Positions 6,336 to 12,602 of a stretch of DNA of 12,602 nt are shown here, in pieces. Location of the stretch: assembly GCA_023424785.1 (NCBI GenBank), contig JAFADP010000182.1, forward strand, positions 1 to 12,602, given 5' to 3'. This DNA comes from Bacillota bacterium. Lineage in GTDB: Bacteria > Bacillota > Clostridia > Clostridiales > Clostridiaceae. A program made the position numbers and the translations under genes. Positions within the stretch are counted from its first letter, which is position 1, and every line of letters begins with the position of its first letter. The notes under the pieces were generated by a model. That model was not told where the DNA came from. It did no database searches and saw only the letters and a program-made list of their open reading frames with translations.

Positions 6336-7217
6336 TTACTTATTTTCTTTTTTATCTAAATTTTTATTGTATATAAATATATATAGAGATGCACTAAATA
6401 TAATTAAATATCCAATAATACTCCAATGATCTGGTAGAACACCAAATAAAACCAAACTTATTATAGCAGAGAAAATTATATTTGAATAATCAAATATAGA
6501 TATTTCTTTCCCCGGCGCATACTTATATGCAAGTGTTATAGCAAACTGTCCTATACTTGCAAACACCCCTGCTGCTAATAGTGAAAGTAACTGCCATATA
6601 GTCATAGATGTATAGCTAGCTATCATAAGAGGAAATACAACTATTGTTGAAAATAATGAAAAATAAAATACTATTGTATCAGGCTTTTCTTTTCCTCCTA
6701 AAAATCTAACACATGTATATGCTGCAGCTGCTGATATCCCACCTAATATTCCTGCAAGTGCAGGTACTATTTCAAATGAAAATGATGGTTTTATAACAAA
6801 AAGCATACCTGAAAATGCTACTAATAAAGCTAAAATTTGATTTGGTTTTATTTTTTCTTTTAAGAATAAAGCCGAAAATATAATTACAAAAAACGGACTT
6901 AATTTATTAAGCATATTTGCATCTGATAATACTTTTAAATTATCAATTGCATAATAATTTAATATTATACCCATAGTTCCAAAAGTCGAACGCATTATTA
7001 AAGTCTTTTGATTTTCTTTTTTACCAAAAAGACTTCCACCATGTTTTAAAATTAAAAACAAAGCTACAGCTAATGATACTATATTTCTAAAAAATGTCTT
7101 TTGAAAAGAAGGTAAGTCTCCTGCTAGCTTTACAAAAGCTGACATCATTGCAAAACCAAAAGCAGATAATATTATAAATATTATTCCCTTACTTCTATCA
7201 CTTAATTTATTAAACAA
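6336..7217 (-). CDS. EamA / drug-metabolite transporter family permease
   Basis: A 293-residue inner-membrane protein with about ten hydrophobic helices in two related halves, the EamA layout. Half one (about 12-143) includes the family stretch LSPFFVIIFSALFLKEKI (106-123). Half two (about 152-284) has the matching DYSNIIFSAIISLVLFG (243-259) after YKYAPGKE. Such permeases move small metabolites or drugs; the substrate cannot be read from sequence. The start is TTG 7217, with AGGAGGAG about 10 bases upstream; no in-frame ATG occurs before residue 24, which is already inside the first helix. It follows the UvrD/LexA-like fusion gene by 22 bases without a terminator, so the two are probably co-transcribed. 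The C-terminus (NKNLDKKENK) is a short basic cytoplasmic tail. Confidence 0.9.
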   Translation of the reverse strand: MFNKLSDRSKGIIFIILSAFGFAMMSAFVKLAGDLPSFQKTFFRNIVSLAVALFLILKHGGSLFGKKENQKTLIMRSTFGTMGIILNYYAIDNLKVLSDANMLNKLSPFFVIIFSALFLKEKIKPNQILALLVAFSGMLFVIKPSFSFEIVPALAGILGGISAAAAYTCVRFLGGKEKPDTIVFYFSLFSTIVVFPLMIASYTSMTIWQLLSLLAAGVFASIGQFAITLAYKYAPGKEISIFDYSNIIFSAIISLVLFGVLPDHWSIIGYLIIFSASLYIFIYNKNLDKKENK

Positions 7218-7239
7218 GTTAAAAATTCTCCTCCTGTCA

Positions 7240-8643
7240 TTACTTTCTAATTATTCCTACTGCCTTACCTAAAATATAAAACTCCTCTTCTTTAGATACA
7301 TGTATAGGCTCATACTTTATATTTGCAGGCATTAAAATAATTTCGTCAATTCCAACCTTTAATGTTTTTAATGTAGCACTACCATTTATATTTATAGCTA
7401 CAATGTCTCCATTACTAGGCGTACTTGTTTTCTCTATAACAACTAAATCACCATTATGAATGTTAGCTTCTATCATAGAATCACCTTTTACTTTAAGAAT
7501 AAACTTATCTCCACTACCTTTAATCCAATATTTAGGTAGCATAAAAGTATCTTCTTGTTCTGGTGATATTAATATAGGCTCACCAGCTGCAATGTTATTA
7601 AATACAGGTACTACTTGAAGTTCTTCATCCTTAAAACAATGTTTCTCTTCTGTAACAAGTTTTTCTCTATCTCCTTCATTTTCAACTAAAAACTTAAATT
7701 CTCTTCTATGTTTAAAATCTATAAAAGTATAGTCCTCTACAATTTTTTCATGTATTTTAACTTCTTTATTCCTTGATAATATATCTGTTTTAAAGTTAAA
7801 TATCTTTTTATTAGTTCCAAAAACCTTTTTACCATATACTCTACCTTTTTTAACTAAAGATGAATATAAGTTTTCTCCCTTATCTGTATTAACAGATACA
7901 GATAAGGTTGCATATTCCTTTCTTTTATGAAGTGATAATAAAAACTCTAGTTCTAACTTTGAAAATTCTTCTCCATTATCAATGAATATATGAACAAAGC
8001 CATCATCTTCATTAAATATACTATTTATTGCCTTTAATATTCTATCTTCTTCATCTAGAAAATCATTCTCTTTCAAAGCATTATTATACTGTCTATAAAG
8101 ATTAAACATATCTTCTCTTGATTTAGAATTTTTTCTAAGGGTTAATGGACCTCCCATAAGTGTCATAAAATCATCTAGAGTTACTATATTATTATTTTTC
8201 ATATATTTTATTTCACTTAAAAGAACATAAACATTATCAATATTTATTTTTTTACAACTTTTATATGTGTTTTTATTTATTACATCTTTTAATATATTAA
8301 TTTTTTCTTGTAAGGAAGGCACTTTATTTTCCTTTACAATTCTATCTATAAGTTCTTCAAAGCATAAAAATAAAGGTTCTTCTTTAGAACATAATAATGA
8401 CATATAATCATATTTACTTTTTTCTTTTATATTCTTATATTGCTCTATTGCTTTATCTCTAGATTTTTTATTTTTTTCAACAAAAAGAATTTTATCTCCA
8501 TCTTCATAAGAAAAATTATTAACTAAATTCAAAACTCTATGAAGCATAGCTTCACTTTTTCCTGTATTAGTTTTTCCTTTTATTAGAGTATATTCTCTAG
8601 GTTTACTTAAAATAAATTTCTTTTGGACATTAAGAAGATTCAT
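7240..8643 (-). CDS. Fusion: degenerate UvrD-like NTPase domain plus LexA-like S24 self-cleaving domain
   Basis: Numbered from ATG 8643 (467 aa). Residues 1-285 resemble the first half of a UvrD/Rep helicase: Walker A GKTNTGKS (23-30), a motif Ia-like ILFVEKNKKSRDKAIEQY (52-69), FEELIDRIVKE (95-105, like TFHSF...RIL), NDFLDEEDRILKA (193-205, like DFDDLL) and Walker B as FIDNGEEFSKLELEFL (220-235), where DEAQD has become DNGEE. Motifs IV-VI and domain 2 are absent. After a linker, residues 342-467 form a LexA/UmuD-type peptidase: cleavage site Ala353-Gly354 (NIAAGEP), Ser389 (VKGDSMIEA) and Lys426 (SATLKTL). The Ser-Lys spacing of 37 equals E. coli LexA, and the site-to-Ser spacing differs by one. 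No helix-turn-helix is visible. ATG 8643 with GGTGA 5 bases upstream is preferred over GTG 8655 (471 aa). I know of no characterised function. Confidence 0.85.
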   Translation of the reverse strand: MNLLNVQKKFILSKPREYTLIKGKTNTGKSEAMLHRVLNLVNNFSYEDGDKILFVEKNKKSRDKAIEQYKNIKEKSKYDYMSLLCSKEEPLFLCFEELIDRIVKENKVPSLQEKINILKDVINKNTYKSCKKINIDNVYVLLSEIKYMKNNNIVTLDDFMTLMGGPLTLRKNSKSREDMFNLYRQYNNALKENDFLDEEDRILKAINSIFNEDDGFVHIFIDNGEEFSKLELEFLLSLHKRKEYATLSVSVNTDKGENLYSSLVKKGRVYGKKVFGTNKKIFNFKTDILSRNKEVKIHEKIVEDYTFIDFKHRREFKFLVENEGDREKLVTEEKHCFKDEELQVVPVFNNIAAGEPILISPEQEDTFMLPKYWIKGSGDKFILKVKGDSMIEANIHNGDLVVIEKTSTPSNGDIVAININGSATLKTLKVGIDEIILMPANIKYEPIHVSKEEEFYILGKAVGIIRK

Positions 8644-8648
8644 TTCCC

Positions 8649-8653
8649 TCACC
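8649..8653 (-). promoter_or_regulatory. Ribosome binding site deciding the start of the UvrD/LexA-like fusion
   Basis: GGTGA on the minus strand, 5 bases before ATG 8643, the same spacing as for the dipeptidase. It overlaps the in-frame GTG codons at 8652 and 8655, whose own upstream purine run (AAAGGG) is too close to serve them. Confidence 0.6.
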
Positions 8654-8687
8654 ACCCTTTTATAGAAAGTATATTATTAATTATGTT

Positions 8688-9404
8688 TTACTTTAGTACT
8701 AAGCTTTTAACCTTAGTAAAATCTCCATCCATAATAGTATATTTACTTAATAATTCTCCTTTAATATCAGGAGAAATATTAGCATGTATGTATAATGAGT
8801 CCAATCCTGCCTCATGTGATCCTTTTATGTCTGCTATTTCATCATTACCTATCATAATAGTTTCATCTCTTTTAAGATTATATCTACTTAAAACAACATC
8901 ATAAAACTTTATGTCTGGTTTACAGCAATCCTCTTCTGATGAAAATACTATTCCGTCAAAATACTTATAAATATCTAAAAGTTTCATTTCATGTTCTGTA
9001 AATATTCTTTGTGCATTAGATAAAAGATATATTTTTTTGTTTTTCTTTTTTAAATTTTCTAATAAATCTACTACTCCATCATATAACTTAATATACTTTG
9101 TAGAAATTATTCTAAACATTTGTCCTGCATGAATTGCAAGTTCCATATTAGCATCTACACCCTTATCCTTAAAAAGCTTTAAAAATACATTTTGAACCTT
9201 TATTTCAGGACAATCATATTGAGCATTTTTTTCTTTTTCTAATTCACAGCCATTTTTATAACCTTTTTTTAATTCTGATGGCGTATAATTAGCTCCATAG
9301 TACCCATAAAACTCAGCCATCTTTTCCCAAAGATAATACTTATCCTCGTTTGTGTTAATATCCACTAATGTTCCATATAAATCAAAAATATAATTTTTGT
9401 ACAT
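8688..9404 (-). CDS. HAD-superfamily hydrolase, haloacid-dehalogenase-like
   Basis: A 238-residue soluble hydrolase with the four HAD motifs: nucleophile Asp8 in FDLYGTLVD (motif I), Ser129 in LLSNAQ (motif II), Lys162 in CCKPD (motif III) and Asp188/Asp192 in IGNDEIADIKG (motif IV). A helical cap lies between motifs I and II (about 18-105). Motif I is DxYGT rather than DxDGT; the missing second aspartate is usual in L-2-haloacid dehalogenases and unusual for phosphatases, though many unassigned HAD proteins share it. The ATG at 9404 has GGGGGT 7 bases upstream. The longer frame to 9503 would run through the terminator hairpin of the ABC operon and is not used. It is first in the minus-strand run ahead of the UvrD/LexA-like gene (44-base gap). 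Substrate unknown. Confidence 0.9.
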   Translation of the reverse strand: MYKNYIFDLYGTLVDINTNEDKYYLWEKMAEFYGYYGANYTPSELKKGYKNGCELEKEKNAQYDCPEIKVQNVFLKLFKDKGVDANMELAIHAGQMFRIISTKYIKLYDGVVDLLENLKKKNKKIYLLSNAQRIFTEHEMKLLDIYKYFDGIVFSSEEDCCKPDIKFYDVVLSRYNLKRDETIMIGNDEIADIKGSHEAGLDSLYIHANISPDIKGELLSKYTIMDGDFTKVKSLVLK

Positions 9405-9436
9405 AAATTTTACCCCCAATCCCTTTTCTACCATAT

Positions 9437-9442
9437 AGTATA
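9437..9442 (-). promoter_or_regulatory. Possible -10 element for the HAD hydrolase gene
   Basis: Minus strand TATACT, 32 bases before the HAD ATG and just after the ABC-operon hairpin. The -35 region is only T-rich, so this rests mainly on position. Confidence 0.3.
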
Positions 9443-9468
9443 AAATAAAATTGAAAAAATAAAAAGTA

Positions 9469-9500
9469 AAAGATAATAATTTATATAAAATATTATCTTT
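9469..9500 (-). terminator. AT-rich hairpin, probable terminator of the ABC exporter operon
   Basis: Arms AAAGATAATA (9469-9478) and TATTATCTTT (9491-9500) pair over 10 bp. The loop holds a further TTTATATAAA palindrome, extending the hairpin around single mismatches. On the minus strand a T-rich run follows (TTACTTTTTATTTTTT). It has only one G-C pair, so it may be leaky. It lies 11 bases past the last ABC gene. Confidence 0.6.
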
Positions 9501-9511
9501 CACTTAAATAA

Positions 9512-10639
9512 TTATTTATTATTTTTAATTAAAATCATCTTATTTCTAGTAAAAAATACTGATAGTATATATAAAAATACTGTTAATAATAAAAGTGCAA
9601 TCATCATTGGAATAATGTCTATTATACCTTCTCCATTTTGAAGCTTTTCTACACTTAATAAAAACCATCTTGGTGGAAGTATATTTCCTACCTTCTGAAG
9701 TGTTTCACTCATAAGATCATATGGCCAGAAGGCTCCACTTAGCATAAACAATGGAATTGTAAAGCTCACTCCAATAGAAGTATATACAGATTTATTTTTT
9801 ATAATTGATGCAAGCATTAAATTAAAAGATATTGCAAGTAATACTATTAAAAGCATTAGAATAATTAAAATCCAGCTATTTTCAAATCCAAACTCATATC
9901 CCAACAATTTACAAACTATATAATACTCAAAAACTGGAATAGAACTTAATATAAAAAATGTTGTTATTAATGCTGCAAAATATTTATTTTCATTGATTTT
10001 TCCCATAAGAACTCTTTCCTTAGTTCCTAACATTTCATCTTCTAGAATAAATGAACATCCAAGTCCTGCACAAATAAATATTAAATAAACTATCATTCCT
10101 AATGAATTATTTATAGATACCGTTGTAGTTTGTTCATTTTCAATATTATATTTTGGCTTTGACTCTTTAAAAGTTTTTAAAATTTCTTTCTTATCCTTAT
10201 CTTTATACGAAACATTATTATACAATGTAGCAAGAGAGCTTACTTCACTTTCTAATATAGCTTTAACTATAGGTTTCATATCACTATCTGAAATAGAATA
10301 TATATTAATCTTAGTCTCTTTACCATTTAAAATTGATTCTGTAAAATCATTACTAATTGAAACTAGCATTTCATATCTATGAAGCATAAGATCTTCTTCA
10401 TAATTTGTATCCTTATCTATATTAATTACTTCAATTCCATTTATATCACTTAACTTTTCTTCTAAAGCTTCTCCTAAAATTTCATTATCCTCATTTATAA
10501 GCCCAATTTTTAAAGAAGAGTTACTACTATATAAAGCTGAAAAACCTAATATTAATATTAAAGGAAGTACTAGTGTTGTAAAAATAAAACTCTTTCTTTT
10601 AAATAAAATGTTACATGTATTTTTTATTATTTTAAACAT
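9512..10639 (-). CDS. ABC-2 type transporter permease (second permease of the operon)
   Basis: A 375-residue membrane subunit. One helix at about 18-36 is followed by an extracellular domain of about 140 residues, then five to six helices from about residue 178, the YhhJ/ABC2_membrane_3 layout. EDEMLGTKERVLMGKI (200-215) is the family's cytoplasmic coupling segment. MLSGAFWPYDLMSETLQKV (299-317) followed by LPPRWFL is the usual ABC-2 signature. The ATG at 10639 lies one base after the upstream stop, with AGGGAGGT inside the end of that gene 8 bases upstream; the longer frame to 10666 would overlap it. It pairs with the preceding permease and the ATPase as one exporter. Substrates of such systems are drugs, peptides or lipids; none can be chosen here. 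Confidence 0.9.
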   Translation of the reverse strand: MFKIIKNTCNILFKRKSFIFTTLVLPLILILGFSALYSSNSSLKIGLINEDNEILGEALEEKLSDINGIEVINIDKDTNYEEDLMLHRYEMLVSISNDFTESILNGKETKINIYSISDSDMKPIVKAILESEVSSLATLYNNVSYKDKDKKEILKTFKESKPKYNIENEQTTTVSINNSLGMIVYLIFICAGLGCSFILEDEMLGTKERVLMGKINENKYFAALITTFFILSSIPVFEYYIVCKLLGYEFGFENSWILIILMLLIVLLAISFNLMLASIIKNKSVYTSIGVSFTIPLFMLSGAFWPYDLMSETLQKVGNILPPRWFLLSVEKLQNGEGIIDIIPMMIALLLLTVFLYILSVFFTRNKMILIKNNK

Positions 10640-10640
10640 A

Positions 10641-11783
10641 TTAACGTACCTCCCTTTTCTTAACACTTACTAAATATAAACTTATCATTATTACTGATAA
10701 TACTATAGGAATAGATAATGCAATAATATATGAATTACTTTGTATATTACATAACATACTATTTATAGCTACGTTTATCCAGTATATTGGACTTAAATAC
10801 ATTAATGTATTTATGCCTGGTATAGCTACCATCATACTCATTGTTGTATAACATCCGCCCAAGAAACAAATAATAATAATTAATAAATTTAATACTCCTG
10901 ATACTGCAGTTTCTTTCTTTGCAAGTATTCCAACAATAGCACCTAAAGCTGATGCAAATACTCCAAATACAATAAATAGCAATATTAATTTTAATGTATT
11001 ATCTCCCCAATTTACATCTAAACAAAAAGTTGAATATAAATATACTAAAAAAGTTTGTATTATTGAAATAATAATCCCTAAACTAATTTTAGATAAAAGT
11101 ATAGTTTTTTCACTAATTTTTGAAAGTCTTAATCTATTTATAGTAGTTAAAGAATTTTCTTTATATACAGATTCCGCAATGGTAACTGAAATATATAATA
11201 TAATTAATGCTAGCTCTGCAAAAGTATAATATTCTGCTGCTGTAATATCACGAGAATCTCCAATACCTTCTTCCACTACATATTCATCTACTGCATTATT
11301 CACAATATTTCTAAGGGATTCTGGATTTAACTCTCCAATAGCTGTATGTACTGCAAAGTTATTTAAAGAGGTTTCAAATATGCTTCTTACAACTTTACTT
11401 TTTGTTTTCTCTCCATCTTTTGAAGAATAATAACTAAAGTCATCTTTATTTACTCCAATGTATGATATAGCATCATAGCTATCTATATCTTTTTTAACAT
11501 CTTCTAAACTCTTAGTTTCAATAAAATCTATATTTAATTCATTGCCTACTTCTTTAATAAAAGCATTAAATCCCTCTTTATAAATGCTATCATCTTCTAC
11601 TGAATAATATACTTTATTATCTTTTTTATCTTCTGAAAAAATATTAGTCATATTACTCATCATATCTTTAAGGCCTATACTTAAAGTAGTTATTAAAACT
11701 ATTGGAAATATAAAAAGCATTACCATTTCGCCTTTAGACCTAAAAAACTGCTTTAATTCCTTTTTTAATAATTGAAAATACAC
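10641..11783 (-). CDS. ABC-2 type transporter permease (first permease of the operon)
   Basis: A 380-residue membrane subunit of the same layout as the next gene: a cytoplasmic N-terminal helix rich in lysine, a membrane helix at about 20-38, an extracellular domain of roughly 145 residues, then about six membrane helices from residue 185 onward. VYKENSLTTINRLRLSKIS is the coupling stretch, and LSPIYWINVAI near the end corresponds to the P-x-x-W motif of ABC-2 permeases. The start is GTG 11783, with GGGGTGAT 6 bases upstream that overlaps the stop region of the ATPase gene (12-base gap). The two permeases differ clearly in sequence, so the membrane part is probably a heterodimer served by the one ATPase. 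The substrate is unknown. Confidence 0.9.
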   Translation of the reverse strand: MYFQLLKKELKQFFRSKGEMVMLFIFPIVLITTLSIGLKDMMSNMTNIFSEDKKDNKVYYSVEDDSIYKEGFNAFIKEVGNELNIDFIETKSLEDVKKDIDSYDAISYIGVNKDDFSYYSSKDGEKTKSKVVRSIFETSLNNFAVHTAIGELNPESLRNIVNNAVDEYVVEEGIGDSRDITAAEYYTFAELALIILYISVTIAESVYKENSLTTINRLRLSKISEKTILLSKISLGIIISIIQTFLVYLYSTFCLDVNWGDNTLKLILLFIVFGVFASALGAIVGILAKKETAVSGVLNLLIIIICFLGGCYTTMSMMVAIPGINTLMYLSPIYWINVAINSMLCNIQSNSYIIALSIPIVLSVIMISLYLVSVKKREVR

Positions 11784-11795
11784 TATTAATCACCC

Positions 11796-12602
11796 CTATT
11801 CTCTAAGCTTTTTACCAGTTAAAGCTAAAAATACTGTTTCAAGAGTTGGTTCTTCGCTTAATATATTTTGAATATCTACTTTTGAATCTGACATTACTTG
11901 TACTATTTTTGCAATTAAATTACTTTCTTTCAAAGTTGTGATTTTATATTCATTTTCACTAAATACAACCTTTTCAACTCCACTTATTTCAAGAAGTTTA
12001 TCCTTAAGATTTTTAACTTCCCTGCTTACTTTTACACCATATACTTTCTTATCTTCTATTAAGTCTTTAAGCTCACTACATGTTCCTTCTGCAATAACCT
12101 TTCCCTTATCTACTATTGCAATCCTATCACAAAGATACTCTACTTCCTGCATATAGTGTGATGTATATATTATAGTTGACCCTTCTTCTCTAAGCTTTAA
12201 AACAGACTCTAATATATGATTTCTTGATTGAGGATCTATACCAACTGTTGGCTCGTCCATAATTATAAGCTTTGGAGAATGAGCTATAGCACATCCTATA
12301 TTTAATCTTCTTTTCATTCCTCCTGAAAGCTCTGATGCTTTTTTCTTTCTAACATCACTAAGACCAATAAATTCTAAAGTTTTATCAGTTCTTCTTTTTA
12401 ATTCTTCTCCTTTAAATCCATATAGTGAACAGAAAAATCTAATATTCTCTTCTACACTTAAATCCCAATATAAAGCAAAATCTTGAGGAACTATACCAAT
12501 ATTAGACTTCCACTTTCTTATTTTTTCTTTTCCATCTTCATATATTATTTCTCCAGAAGTCTTTTTTATAAGACCACATATCATTCCAATTAAAGTACTC
12601 TT
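11796..12602 (-). CDS. ABC transporter ATP-binding protein (5' end beyond window)
   Basis: The visible 268 residues begin with KSTLIGMICGL, the end of Walker A, so the start codon and roughly the first 40 residues lie outside; the internal ATG at 12584 is not the start. Present are the Q-loop (VPQDFALYWDLSVEEN), signature LSGGMKRRL, Walker B LIIMDEPTVGID with its D-loop, and the switch histidine in IIYTSHYMQEVE. After the nucleotide-binding domain, about 85 residues ending in EEPTLETVFLALTG form the extension seen in DrrA/CcmA-type exporters. The protein hydrolyses ATP to drive the two ABC-2 permeases encoded downstream, 12 bases and then 1 base apart. The promoter and any regulator lie outside the window. 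The class includes drug, bacteriocin and sodium exporters; the substrate is not visible. Confidence 0.95.
   Translation of the reverse strand, partial: KSTLIGMICGLIKKTSGEIIYEDGKEKIRKWKSNIGIVPQDFALYWDLSVEENIRFFCSLYGFKGEELKRRTDKTLEFIGLSDVRKKKASELSGGMKRRLNIGCAIAHSPKLIIMDEPTVGIDPQSRNHILESVLKLREEGSTIIYTSHYMQEVEYLCDRIAIVDKGKVIAEGTCSELKDLIEDKKVYGVKVSREVKNLKDKLLEISGVEKVVFSENEYKITTLKESNLIAKIVQVMSDSKVDIQNILSEEPTLETVFLALTGKKLRE

Noticed and set aside
8693..8702. Palindrome TTAGTACTAA before the UvrD/LexA-like gene as a possible operator
   Set aside because: It is only 10 bases, overlaps the stop of the HAD gene, and does not match the Gram-positive LexA box (CGAAC-4-GTTCG). I found no match to that box anywhere in the window by eye.
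9405..9503. 33-residue hydrophobic N-terminal extension of the HAD protein (looks like a signal or membrane helix)
   Set aside because: It crosses the AT-rich terminator hairpin. The hydrophobicity comes from A/T-rich DNA, and ATG 9404 has a proper ribosome site right before the catalytic motif.

Overview
The window looks like chromosomal DNA from a low-GC Firmicute, most likely Clostridium sensu stricto. By eye it is strongly AT-rich. Shine-Dalgarno sites are strong and of the AGGAGG/AGGTGA type, TTG and GTG starts occur, there are several rho-independent terminators, and gene order is compact. Species cannot be told from the sequence. I see no insertion sequence, prophage, tRNA, rRNA or CRISPR array. 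No stretch longer than about 130 bases lacks a gene.

Region by region. (1) 1-149 is the 3' end of a plus-strand sensor histidine kinase. It meets the next operon head-on at a bidirectional terminator (151-177). (2) 183-2836 is a minus-strand operon with a near-consensus promoter (2808-2836): a calcineurin-like metallophosphoesterase, an M19 dipeptidase, then a short-chain dehydrogenase that resembles YmfI, the EF-P 5-aminopentanone reductase, more than FabG. (3) 2851-4187 is glyA (serine hydroxymethyltransferase) with its own promoter and terminator. (4) 4213-5439 is a divergent plus-strand pair encoding a two-subunit ThrE/YjjP-YjjB exporter, ending in a second bidirectional terminator (5425-5464). 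(5) 5471-9442 is a minus-strand run: HAD hydrolase, a UvrD-like/LexA-like fusion, an EamA permease, and a rhomboid-like membrane protein with a C-terminal zinc-finger-like tail. (6) 9512-12602 is a minus-strand ABC exporter operon: an ATPase cut by the window edge, then two ABC-2 permeases, ending at a weak AT-rich hairpin.

How the genes work together. glyA interconverts serine and glycine and supplies one-carbon units. It shares a 130-bp divergent promoter region with a possible serine/threonine exporter, which would fit amino-acid balance, though YjjPB in E. coli is linked to succinate export. The ABC genes form one heterodimeric-permease exporter of unknown substrate. The most unusual gene is the 467-residue fusion at 7240-8643. 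A degenerate, truncated UvrD-type domain replaces the DNA-binding domain expected before a LexA-type self-cleaving domain with intact cleavage site and Ser/Lys dyad. It could act as a cleavable DNA-damage sensor or switch; I know of no characterised function for it.
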